From Candidatus Latescibacterota bacterium (GTDB taxonomy: Bacteria > Latescibacterota > UBA2968 > UBA8231): a stretch of DNA of 13,960 nt. The DNA lies in assembly GCA_021295675.1 (NCBI GenBank), contig JAGWBY010000106.1:3512-17471 (forward strand), read 5' to 3'. Below the pieces are notes generated by a model. The model searched no databases. It had not been told where the DNA came from and was given only the letters and a program-made list of their open reading frames with translations. Position 1 is the first letter of the stretch. Each line of letters begins with the position of its first letter. The position numbers and the translations under genes are program-made. Below are positions 7,214 to 13,960 of the stretch, piece after piece.

Positions 7214-9438
7214 TTGCGATTGGCCTTCTGCCAAGGGTATGCCATCCGGCTGTGGAGGACGCCCATCAGCACGCGGATGAAGCTGTCCTCTATTTTGAGC
7301 AAATCCCGCAGGGTCAGCGCGCACTCGTCGAGTTCGCCAGCGGTGAATTTCTGCTGGATGATTTTATGCACTAACTGGCGCATCCGGCTGGGCGTGCGCT
7401 CGGCGAGGGTGCGGGCCGCCGCTTCGACCGAGTCGGCCAACATCAAGATGCCGGCCTCTTTGGTCTGGGGCTTGGGACCATGGTACCTGAAATCTTCCTC
7501 GCGCACGCTTCGGTCGCCCAGTTCTACGGCGCGCTCGTAAAAGTACTCAATGACGGTGGTGCCGTGGTGTTGGGCGATCAGATCGCAGATAGATTGGGGA
7601 AGGCCGTGTTCCTCAGCCAACTCGAGTCCCTCGCGGACGTGTGAGGCGATGATGAGCATGCTCAGGTAGGGCATCAGACGATCATGGGGGTTGCGTCCAC
7701 CTTGCAGTCCCTGATTTTCGCTGAAGTACTCTGGCTTGTTCACCTTGCCGATGTCGTGGTAATAACAGCCGACGCGGGCCAAGAGAGGATTAGCGGTAAT
7801 GGCCTCGGCGGCGCTCTCGGAGAGGTTGGCCATAATCAGGCTGTGAGTATAGGTGCCTGGTGCCCGGACAGCCAATTGGCGGAGCAAGGTCCGATTGGGA
7901 TCCGACAGCTCTAGCAGGGTGATATCCGTGGTGATGTGGAAGAGACTTTCAAAGATCGGTAGCAGGCCGATGGTGAGGATGGGAGCGGCCACTCCAATGA
8001 CAATCCCGGGCAGAATATGATCGTATATCTGTTCGACCGGAAAGAAGCGCAATAGATCCGCCGCCGCGATGAGCAATGCGTAAGAGACCGGCAGGAAGAT
8101 CATGGGCCGGTAGAACTGATTGCGGTGCCGCACGTGCCGCACCGCATAGACGGCGATGGCCGCCGTTAGAGCGCAGATTATGACTACGTAGAAATCGGCG
8201 AAGAGGTTGCCGACAAAAAGCGCCAGCACAAACGAGAGCACTAAGCCAATTTGTGGCGTTAGTAGAATCGTCGCTAGCATGGCGGCGAGAGGGATCGGCA
8301 CCCAGTAGGGGGAGAGGTCGTGCGTTTTGATATAGGAGGACGCGACGGCTGTGGCAACGGTCAGGATGGCTAAGAGGACGAGTTGGCCGGGATGGTCAAA
8401 AACAGCGCGTTCGTGCGTGGCGAGGAAGTAGCCGAAGACGAAGATCAGGAGTCCGGAAATCGTCGCGGCTGCAGCCATTTGAATCAGGCGCTTAATCGGA
8501 TGTTGAGATTGATCTTGGGCTATGCGGGCGGCCAGTGCGTCAAGTGCATCGACATGCTCCTCGGTGACGGTGGCGTTTTTGTCGATGATGAGGTCGTTTT
8601 GGGCATAGATCCGCTTGATGCTGGCCACACCGCGCCGCGCCGCGTCCCTGAGGTGGGCGGTCTCCGGCTCGTCAATGGTTAGATTGGGAACCACAAAGAG
8701 GCTTAACAACTCGTGTACGGCTTGGACAGCGTTGCGGTCGGCAATCGTGTGGTACGTTTGGATGTGAGAGATTAATTCGCCTTGTTTAAGCTTTTCTTCG
8801 CTATAGAGGGTTTCTACGTGTTGTTCCCGATCTCCGAGGCGGACTTGGGTCGAAGGGCTTAGGAGGATCGGTTGTTTGGAGGCGATGATGCCCGCGGTGT
8901 AGTAATTGGCCAGAATTTGCCGACAGATGGCTTGAAAATCGTGTACATAAGGTTGGCTGGCTGTGGAGAGGACGTCGATGAGAGTCGAAAGCGCATCGAG
9001 TGAGAGCGAACCTACGACTTGAGGGAGGGCGCGTTGGAGTTCGCGTTGCTTGAAGGAGTTGGCCATCTGGACCCGGATCCTTGGGATCATTACTACAAAG
9101 ACCGAGTCTAACTGAGCTAGCTGCTGCTCCTGAATTAGGGGGTCGCGGTGCAAAATAGTGGGTATCTCGGCGCTGGCTGCTTGTCGTTCGTGCTCCAATT
9201 CGGCATCGCTTTTGGGCACGTTAAAGAGAAAAGGAGCCTCGATGCGTTCTTGAGAGACGCTGCCGACGCGTAGCTGGGCAACGTTGTAGGGACGCTGGTA
9301 AGGCGATAGATAGGTGAGCAGGCCGATGACTAGGCCTGCCAAGGCGATGTGGAACACCCGCGAGCTATGCGGATGCCAAGGTTGGGGCTGATTGCTGCGG
9401 CGTTTAGAACCAAACCACTTGAGTTTAAGCGCGTTCAT
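7198..9438 (-). CDS. pgpH: 7TM-HD family phosphohydrolase, PgpH-like (c-di-AMP phosphodiesterase family)
   Basis: This 746-residue protein has the full 7TMR-HD architecture. One helix at about 28-46 leads into an extracytoplasmic domain (about 50-310). A bundle of about seven hydrophobic segments spans about 315-500, and a cytoplasmic HD domain covers about 520-730. The HD metal residues are visible: His532 in PGTYTHS, His561-Asp562 in YYHDIGK, His600 in IASHVREG, His624-His625 in AQHHGT and Asp669 in LADSVEA. Characterised members (Listeria PgpH) hydrolyse cyclic di-AMP to pApA; whether this organism makes c-di-AMP is not visible here. ATG 9438 overlaps the phoH stop as ATGA. The order phoH-pgpH-ybeY is widely conserved. 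Confidence 0.92.
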   Translation of the reverse strand: MNALKLKWFGSKRRSNQPQPWHPHSSRVFHIALAGLVIGLLTYLSPYQRPYNVAQLRVGSVSQERIEAPFLFNVPKSDAELEHERQAASAEIPTILHRDPLIQEQQLAQLDSVFVVMIPRIRVQMANSFKQRELQRALPQVVGSLSLDALSTLIDVLSTASQPYVHDFQAICRQILANYYTAGIIASKQPILLSPSTQVRLGDREQHVETLYSEEKLKQGELISHIQTYHTIADRNAVQAVHELLSLFVVPNLTIDEPETAHLRDAARRGVASIKRIYAQNDLIIDKNATVTEEHVDALDALAARIAQDQSQHPIKRLIQMAAAATISGLLIFVFGYFLATHERAVFDHPGQLVLLAILTVATAVASSYIKTHDLSPYWVPIPLAAMLATILLTPQIGLVLSFVLALFVGNLFADFYVVIICALTAAIAVYAVRHVRHRNQFYRPMIFLPVSYALLIAAADLLRFFPVEQIYDHILPGIVIGVAAPILTIGLLPIFESLFHITTDITLLELSDPNRTLLRQLAVRAPGTYTHSLIMANLSESAAEAITANPLLARVGCYYHDIGKVNKPEYFSENQGLQGGRNPHDRLMPYLSMLIIASHVREGLELAEEHGLPQSICDLIAQHHGTTVIEYFYERAVELGDRSVREEDFRYHGPKPQTKEAGILMLADSVEAAARTLAERTPSRMRQLVHKIIQQKFTAGELDECALTLRDLLKIEDSFIRVLMGVLHSRMAYPWQKANRKWQTV

Positions 9439-10391
9439 GGATCGGCCGAGGTGTGGGCGTCCTCATAGCTGTCGTAGGCTTTGATGATCTTCTGCACGAG
9501 CGGGTTGCGCACCACATCCCGCTCGTTGAGCCGAACAAAGGCCAAGCCAGCGATCCCGGTCAGAATTTTGGGTGCGACGACTAAGCCCGAGGGTTGGTCA
9601 TCACTGAGGTCTGTCTGGGTAATATCGCCAGTAACTACGGCCTTTGAGTGACTACCCAATCGAGTGAGAAACATCTTCATCTGCTGGGGCGTAGTATTTT
9701 GGGCTTCGTCGAGAATAATAAACGAGTCGTTGAGGGTGCGGCCGCGCATGTAGGCCAACGGCACGACTTCGACAATTTTCATATCCTGCATCCGCCGCAG
9801 GCGCTCGGGTTCCATGAGATCCTGTAGAGCGTCGTAGAGCGGGCGCAAGTAGGGATCGACTTTATCCTCAAAAGAGCCAGGCAAAAAACCGAGCTTCTCT
9901 CCGGCTTCGACAGCGGGCCGAGCGAGCAGGATGCGAGATATTTGCTTCTGCCGCAGCGCAGCAACGGCCATAGCCACCGCAAGATACGTCTTGCCGGTGC
10001 CAGCTGGGCCGATGCCGAAGACCACGTCGTTGTTGGCGATAGCTGCGAGATATTTTGCTTGGCCCTCGGTGCGGGCATAGATGGCCGTCTTATAGGTATA
10101 GGCTGCGGAGTTTGAGAGAGTGCTATGGTCGTCCTTAGGCAATATCGAGCTACAGTGAATCAAGTTCTCTAGCTCGGCTGCTTCGATGGGCGGACCGTGG
10201 CGCATGCGTTTTATAAGGGGACTGAGGAAGCTATCGGCCTCGCGCACCGAGGCATCGGATCCCTTAATCGTCAGCTTGTCGCCGCGGGCGATTAAGCGAA
10301 TGCCGTATCTCTCTTCAAGATGAGCCAAGTGTTGATCGTTGCGCCCGAAGAGGGAGCGGCGATCAATGCCGGCGATAGAAATGTCCTTCAT
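9435..10391 (-). CDS. phoH: PhoH-family ATPase
   Basis: From ATG 10391 this is a 318-residue PhoH/YbeZ-type protein. An N-terminal KH-like segment (about 10-60, with LFGRNDQHLAHLEERYGIRL) precedes a P-loop domain with Walker A GPAGTGKT at 128-135 and Walker B FIILDEAQN at 224-232. TGDITQTDL (254-262) is the sensor-like motif of the family. PhoH proteins are cytoplasmic ATPases associated with RNA metabolism and repeatedly linked to YbeY. A TTG at 10418 would extend the protein by 9 residues, but it lies in the U-tract of the upstream terminator, so I prefer ATG 10391. That ATG has no good ribosome binding site, and I found no clear promoter in the short gap before it. Confidence 0.92.
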   Translation of the reverse strand: MKDISIAGIDRRSLFGRNDQHLAHLEERYGIRLIARGDKLTIKGSDASVREADSFLSPLIKRMRHGPPIEAAELENLIHCSSILPKDDHSTLSNSAAYTYKTAIYARTEGQAKYLAAIANNDVVFGIGPAGTGKTYLAVAMAVAALRQKQISRILLARPAVEAGEKLGFLPGSFEDKVDPYLRPLYDALQDLMEPERLRRMQDMKIVEVVPLAYMRGRTLNDSFIILDEAQNTTPQQMKMFLTRLGSHSKAVVTGDITQTDLSDDQPSGLVVAPKILTGIAGLAFVRLNERDVVRNPLVQKIIKAYDSYEDAHTSADP

Positions 10392-10410
10392 AGTTCTGAT
10401 AGCTGGACAA

Positions 10411-10466
10411 AAATACAAAAAGGGGTTTGAAATCCTTCCTTAAACCCGGAAGGATCAAACCCCTTT
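10411..10466 (-). terminator. Long bipartite rho-independent terminator
   Basis: An inverted repeat has an 11-bp outer stem (10419-10429 with 10456-10466, GGGG/CCCC core), a 2-base bulge, an 8-bp inner stem (10432-10439 with 10448-10455) and an 8-base loop. On the minus strand it is followed by TTTTTGTATTTTTG, giving a strong terminator for the LysM gene just upstream. On the plus strand only three Ts follow, so it acts mainly on the minus strand. Confidence 0.9.
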
Positions 10467-10501
10467 AAGTCTTGAAACGTATTTAAATCAAGTAGTTGTA
10501 A

Positions 10502-11299
10502 TTACTTGGGAATTTCGAGGACTTGAGCAGGAAAAATCATATCTGGCGCGACGATTTGCTGCTTGTTGGCCTCGTAGATTTTATGCCATTTGCCGGCATT
10601 GTTGTAAAGCTCGGCGGCATACTGATTTTCGGCTACCCCAAACGGCACGGCCAAGACTTGCTTGGGGTAGATTAAATCCGGGTCTTTGATTTGATCCTTA
10701 TTCTTTCGGTAGATGCGGGGCCACATATACGGATCGTCGTAGATTCGTTCTTTTTTGGAGATATTCCACAAGTTGTCCCCTCGCTCGACCTTGTAGTCAA
10801 TGACCACGGGTTGGGCTACGCGCGCTTTGAGATCGGCGAGCATCTGGTCGATTATAGCTAGCTTGTCCATCATTTCGGGTAGGGCAGCTATGTTGCTCTG
10901 CTTGAGTTCCGCAACTCGGGAATCGATGGCGGAGACTTCGCCGCGCCGCATAATGAGCACTTCTGGAGCTAGGGCCATTAGCCCTTCGAGCTGGGCGATA
11001 ATAGCGTCGAGCTCACGCCCGAAGGCCATGACTTCGGATTCGGAGTGGCCGATTGCTGCGAGGATTTGGGCATTGAGGTCGGCGTTGGCCCGGTCGAGCT
11101 GGGCAATCTGCATATTAAGCGCTTCAAGCTGGGCGTTTAGCTCTTCGATTTGGGTGTTGGCTGCGTTTTCGCGGTTGACGAGTTCGTTCCCCAGAGCCAT
11201 GTACTCCTCACAGGTCATCTGCTGCTCTTGAGCAGAGATCTTTCCGCTCGCTAGCACTAGCAATGCTAAAGCCAACCCACCAACGGACAACTTCTTCAT
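10502..11299 (-). CDS. Secreted coiled-coil LysM-domain protein
   Basis: This 265-residue envelope protein starts with a signal peptide (MKKLSVGGLALALLVLA then an ISA-QEQ cleavage site near residue 23). A long heptad-like region at about 45-115, rich in alanine, leucine, glutamine and asparagine, predicts a coiled coil. A LysM domain follows at 168-219 (YKVERGDNLWNIS to YPKQVLAVP). A second, degenerate LysM-like repeat lies at 226-264, repeating the pattern of W-IY-N-Q-I then P-D-IFPAQVLEIP. LysM domains bind N-acetylglucosamine polymers, here presumably peptidoglycan in the periplasm. ATG 11299 has AAAGGG about 9 bases upstream. It follows the small lipoprotein gene by 14 bases and the unit ends at the terminator at 10411-10466. 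A structural link between peptidoglycan and the outer membrane is inferred, not shown. Confidence 0.85.
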   Translation of the reverse strand: MKKLSVGGLALALLVLASGKISAQEQQMTCEEYMALGNELVNRENAANTQIEELNAQLEALNMQIAQLDRANADLNAQILAAIGHSESEVMAFGRELDAIIAQLEGLMALAPEVLIMRRGEVSAIDSRVAELKQSNIAALPEMMDKLAIIDQMLADLKARVAQPVVIDYKVERGDNLWNISKKERIYDDPYMWPRIYRKNKDQIKDPDLIYPKQVLAVPFGVAENQYAAELYNNAGKWHKIYEANKQQIVAPDMIFPAQVLEIPK

Positions 11300-11313
11300 A
11301 GTCGGACCCTTTC

Positions 11314-11598
11314 TTATTTGCCTTGGTTGGCGAGGTTGTTCTTAGTAGCGGCTAGTTTTTCTTCTAGTGCTTTTTTGGTGGCTTGCCGCTCGGCGAGTTC
11401 GCGCTCGAGCTGCGCTTTTGCGGCCTGTAACTCAGTTACTTTTACTTCGGCGGCCAGAGTGGCTTGGCGCTGTTGCTCTAGGTATTCCATGTCCTCCTGC
11501 GACGGAACACGCGAACAGCTAGCCGCGAGCGACAGAATCACTACCGCCAAGGCGACGCCTAGGTATCTCAGATTGGATAAAGTGGAAAGACAGCTCAT
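11314..11598 (-). CDS. Small coiled-coil lipoprotein
   Basis: From ATG 11598 this is a 94-residue protein. A basic-hydrophobic signal segment ends in a lipobox-like LAASC, so the mature protein would begin at the cysteine near residue 28 and be lipid-modified, eventually by Lnt encoded in this window. Most of the rest is a charged helix (EYLEQQRQATLAAEVKVTEL, then AAKAQLERELAERQATKKAL), predicted coiled coil, comparable in general design to Lpp-like or periplasmic spacer lipoproteins. An in-frame upstream start at 11631 is less likely because GGAGG lies 9 bases before ATG 11598. It is the first gene after a good promoter and is co-transcribed with the LysM protein. No specific family was recognised. 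Confidence 0.75.
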   Translation of the reverse strand: MSCLSTLSNLRYLGVALAVVILSLAASCSRVPSQEDMEYLEQQRQATLAAEVKVTELQAAKAQLERELAERQATKKALEEKLAATKNNLANQGK

Positions 11599-11668
11599 TA
11601 AGTAGTTCCTCCACCTAAGCTTAAGGATCAAATAGCGATCTTACATTAATATACGGGATATGGCCACA

Positions 11669-11696
11669 AATATAGGCGACCTAGAGTGGATGTCAA
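11669..11696 (-). promoter_or_regulatory. Sigma70-type promoter for the lipoprotein-LysM unit
   Basis: On the minus strand a perfect -35 TTGACA (11696-11691) is followed after 16 bases by TATATT (11674-11669), which matches the -10 consensus at five of six positions. The expected start of transcription is near 11662, leaving a leader of about 64 bases. It lies between the aspS stop and the lipoprotein gene. Confidence 0.75.
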
Positions 11697-11733
11697 GCAG
11701 AACAAGTGAAAATCTACCCCACTTATAAAGTTT

Positions 11734-13518
11734 TCAAGCAGACCGAATACCCAATTCGCGCAACTGGCCCAAATCGACGGAAGAAGGGGCATTTTCCATC
11801 AAGCCCACGGCCTTATTGGTCTTGGGGAAGGCGATGACTTCGCGGATTGAATCTTCGTTGGCGAGCAAGGCGATCAGCCGGTCAAAGCCGAAGGCAATGC
11901 CGCCGTGTGGCGGGGCTCCGTAGTCGAGCGCTTCGAGTAGGAAACCGAATTTGGCCGCGGCTTCTTCGGTGCCGATTTCTAAGAGCTGAAAGAGACGGGC
12001 TTGTACTGAGCGCTGGAAAATTCGCATGCTGCCCCCGGCAATTTCATTGCCGTTGATGACCAAGTCATAGGCTCGTGCCCTAGCGTCGGCCGGGGCGCTA
12101 TCCAATAGGGCGAAGTCTTCTTCTAAGGGAGCTGTAAAAGGATGGTGCACGGCTGTAAAGCGGTCGGCTTCCTCGTCGCGTTCTAGCAGGGGGAATTGGC
12201 TGATCCAAAGGGGCTGCCAAGAATCCTCGGGTACTAATGAGAGGCGTTGAGCCAACTCCAAGCGCAGTGCTCCGAGTATCCGGGAGACCTGCTTGGGCTG
12301 ATCGGCGACAAAAAGCATTAGGTCACCAGGGGCGGATTCGAGAGCCTCGATCAACTGGGTTTGAGCGGCTTGGGGGAAGAATTTGACGATGGAGGATTCA
12401 AGGCCGGCGTCGGTGTGTTTGATCCAACTAAGACCCTTAGCACCTAATTCTTGGGCTAAGGCGATTAAATCGTCAATTTGTCCACGCGAGAACCCACTAC
12501 AGCCCTTGGCATTTATGCCTTTAACTTGCCCACCATTGTCAAGAACGGAATGAAAGACTTGGAATTGGGATGTGCGCGCTGCTGCCGCTACATCTTTGAG
12601 TTCTAAACCGAAGCGCAGGTCGGGTTTATCGGAGCCAAAGCGCTCCATGGCTTCGCGATAAGTGAGCCGCGGAAAAGAGTTAGGTAGGTCGATTTGGCGC
12701 AACTGAGCAAAAAGGGCGCGGGTTATATCCTCGGCAATAGCCATGACGTGATCCTCGCGCACGAAGGCCATTTCGATGTCGATTTGGGTAAATTCAGGCT
12801 GGCGATCGGCACGCAAATCTTCGTCGCGGAAGCACTTGACGATCTGGAAGTAGCGGTCGTAGCCCGCGATCATCAAGAGTTGCTTGTAAGTTTGAGGCGA
12901 TTGGGGCATAGCGAAAAAATGCCCCGGATGGACTCGACTGGGGACAAGGTAATCTCGGGCTCCTTCAGGGGTACTCTTGGTCAGAAACGGAGTTTCAACT
13001 TCTATGAAGCCTCGCTGGTCGAGCAGGTGGCGCACGATCTGATAGCCCCGGTGCCTGAGTAGCAAATTGCCTTGGATACGAGGCCGACGCAGGTCCAGAT
13101 AGCGATACTTGAGCCGAATTTCCTCTCCAGCGTCGGTTTGGTCTTCGATGAGAAAAGGTGGGGTTTGACAGCGGTTGAGGAGGCGTAGCTGATCGCAGTT
13201 TACCTCAATCGCCCCGGTGGGCAATTGAGGATTGACCATGCCTTCGGGGCGGGCCTCGACTTTGCCTTGTACGGCGATGACATACTCGCTGCGCAAGTGG
13301 TCAGCCTGCTGATAGGCGGTGGGGTCACGCTGCGGGTTGAAGACGATTTGAGTAATGCCGTAGCGGTCTCGGAGGTCGATAAAAATAACGCCGCCGTGGT
13401 CGCGGCGGCGCCAGACCCAGCCCATTAGCAGGACGCGCTGACCGATGTCTTTATCTGTGAGCGTGCCGCAGTCGTGCGTGCGCTCCCAGTTGCCCAAGCC
13501 TTCGCTCGGCTCTTCCAT
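11734..13518 (-). CDS. aspS: Aspartate-tRNA ligase (probably non-discriminating, Asp/Asn)
   Basis: This 594-residue class II synthetase of the bacterial type loads aspartate onto tRNA. An N-terminal OB-fold (about 25-110, with VLLMGWVWRRRDHGG) binds the anticodon. The catalytic core shows the class II motifs, with FRDEDLRADRQPEFTQIDIE as motif 2 and GIAFGFDRLIALL as motif 3, and the bacterial GAD insertion lies between. His41 in RRRDHGG and Gly93 in RPEG are at the positions where non-discriminating enzymes differ from E. coli AspRS (Leu and Lys). This suggests it also charges tRNA-Asn, which would require GatCAB. ATG 13518 has a weak TTAGGTG site about 9 bases upstream, and a promoter lies at 13563-13591. 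It is followed by a 135-base gap, so it may be a single-gene unit. Confidence 0.95.
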   Translation of the reverse strand: MEEPSEGLGNWERTHDCGTLTDKDIGQRVLLMGWVWRRRDHGGVIFIDLRDRYGITQIVFNPQRDPTAYQQADHLRSEYVIAVQGKVEARPEGMVNPQLPTGAIEVNCDQLRLLNRCQTPPFLIEDQTDAGEEIRLKYRYLDLRRPRIQGNLLLRHRGYQIVRHLLDQRGFIEVETPFLTKSTPEGARDYLVPSRVHPGHFFAMPQSPQTYKQLLMIAGYDRYFQIVKCFRDEDLRADRQPEFTQIDIEMAFVREDHVMAIAEDITRALFAQLRQIDLPNSFPRLTYREAMERFGSDKPDLRFGLELKDVAAAARTSQFQVFHSVLDNGGQVKGINAKGCSGFSRGQIDDLIALAQELGAKGLSWIKHTDAGLESSIVKFFPQAAQTQLIEALESAPGDLMLFVADQPKQVSRILGALRLELAQRLSLVPEDSWQPLWISQFPLLERDEEADRFTAVHHPFTAPLEEDFALLDSAPADARARAYDLVINGNEIAGGSMRIFQRSVQARLFQLLEIGTEEAAAKFGFLLEALDYGAPPHGGIAFGFDRLIALLANEDSIREVIAFPKTNKAVGLMENAPSSVDLGQLRELGIRSA

Positions 13519-13562
13519 AAGTTACACCTAAATGATATTGGATTTTAAATGGGAAACAGATT

Positions 13563-13591
13563 AAAGTAGAATGCAGTTTGGAGAGTGTCAA
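13563..13591 (-). promoter_or_regulatory. Probable aspS promoter
   Basis: On the minus strand TTGACA (13591-13586) and TACTTT (13568-13563) are separated by 17 bases. The -35 is perfect and the -10 matches at three key positions (TA and the final T). Transcription would begin near 13556, giving a leader of about 38 bases. Confidence 0.6.
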
Positions 13592-13607
13592 GAAAGGACC
13601 GGGTTGG

Positions 13608-13636
13608 TTGACATGGTGGATTTTGGTTCTTTTAAT
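13608..13636 (+). promoter_or_regulatory. Probable promoter of the cysteine synthase gene
   Basis: TTGACA (13608-13613), a 17-base spacer and TTTAAT (13631-13636) form a near-consensus sigma70 promoter. The expected start is near 13643, only about 11 bases before the GTG at 13654, which supports that GTG rather than the one at 13638. Its -35 lies 16 bases from the divergent aspS -35. Confidence 0.7.
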
Positions 13637-13653
13637 CGTGAGGGGAGATTTTT

Positions 13654-13960
13654 GTGGCTGGCCTATCGGTCGTCGAGCATTGCGGCTGAGGGATCCGGCG
13701 ATTCCACCGCGGGTGGAAGTGTATGCCAAGTTGGAGTTTTTCAACCCTGGAGGGTCGGTCAAGGACCGACCGGCGCGGCGGATGATCGAGGATGGCGAGC
13801 AAGACGGGTCACTGGGGCCGGGCAAGGTCATTTTGGATTCCACTTCTGGAAATACCGGTATTGCCTACGCTATGATCGGTGCTGCTAAAGGCTATCGGGT
13901 AAAATTGGCTATGCCGGCCAATGTCAGCCGCGAGCGCAAGGCCATTCTCGCCGCCTATGG
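13654..13960 (+). CDS. Cysteine synthase-family PLP enzyme (5' part, apparent frame break near start)
   Basis: The gene runs off the right edge. From about 13680 one frame reads LRLRDPAIPPRVEVYAKLEF then NPGGSVKDRPARRMI, where the lysine of GGSVKDR is the PLP Schiff-base residue. TSGNTGIAYAMIGAA follows, the glycine-rich substrate loop. This is the O-acetylserine sulfhydrylase/cysteine synthase family. The best start, GTG 13654, has GAGGGGAG at 13640-13647 and a promoter just upstream, but it opens a different frame: VAGLSVVEHCG then TGA at 13687-13689. Those residues resemble the usual N-terminus before IGNTPL, so a small deletion or a sequence error near 13680 has probably split the gene. 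The alternative is that the main frame starts at GTG 13638 or GTG 13713, but neither has a ribosome binding site. Confidence 0.75.

Noticed and set aside
7214..7324. N-terminal extension of YbeY
   Set aside because: The extra 37 residues come from the coding strand of pgpH in another frame and resemble nothing in the family.
10392..10418. TTG start for phoH at 10418
   Set aside because: It lies in the U-tract of the upstream terminator; ATG 10391 fits the family start.
11702..11726. Possible aspS terminator AAGTG/CACTT on the minus strand
   Set aside because: A five-pair stem with a long loop and no T-tract is too weak to call.
13571..13888. 105-residue plus-strand reading frame across the cysteine synthase start
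   Set aside because: It is out of frame with the conserved enzyme and crosses the promoter; its sequence looks non-coding.

Overview
The window looks like a chromosomal segment of a Gram-negative bacterium. It carries apolipoprotein N-acyltransferase, a lipobox protein and a LysM protein with a signal peptide, all of which imply an outer membrane. The mix of a Gfo/Idh/MocA oxidoreductase, a DHDPS-family lyase, a KdgF-like cupin and a decayed phytanoyl-CoA dioxygenase resembles uncultured sponge or soil lineages such as Poribacteria or Latescibacterota. That placement is an impression from gene content, not a measured result.

Layout: bases 1-3423 are on the plus strand and look accessory. They hold the 3' part of a DinF-type MATE transporter, a cupin, a DHDPS/NAL-family protein and a Gfo/Idh/MocA oxidoreductase, tightly packed as an operon. 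This ends in a frame-broken remnant of a PhyH-type dioxygenase that runs tail-to-tail into lnt. Bases 3420-13518 are on the minus strand and are mostly core genes. In transcription order these are aspS; a strong promoter with a small coiled-coil lipoprotein and a LysM coiled-coil protein, closed by a long terminator; phoH-pgpH-ybeY-corC with overlapping or close junctions; a 5'-truncated initiator tRNA with its own terminator; a small sigma-region-4-like protein; and lnt. From 13654 a cysteine synthase gene starts on the plus strand, divergent from aspS, with two back-to-back sigma70-type promoters between them.

How it fits together: phoH-pgpH-ybeY is the order common in Firmicutes and many other phyla, while ybeY-corC-lnt is the order known from proteobacteria. 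Here the two are merged, and the corC-lnt junction is interrupted by the tRNA remnant, terminator and sigma-like ORF. The plus-strand operon plausibly handles a sugar acid or related carbohydrate, by analogy with its three enzyme families. I found no CRISPR array, integrase, transposase, toxin-antitoxin pair or obvious defence system. The least ordinary parts are the initiator tRNA 3' remnant with the sigma-like gene beside it, the broken PhyH gene, and an apparent frame break at the start of the cysteine synthase gene.
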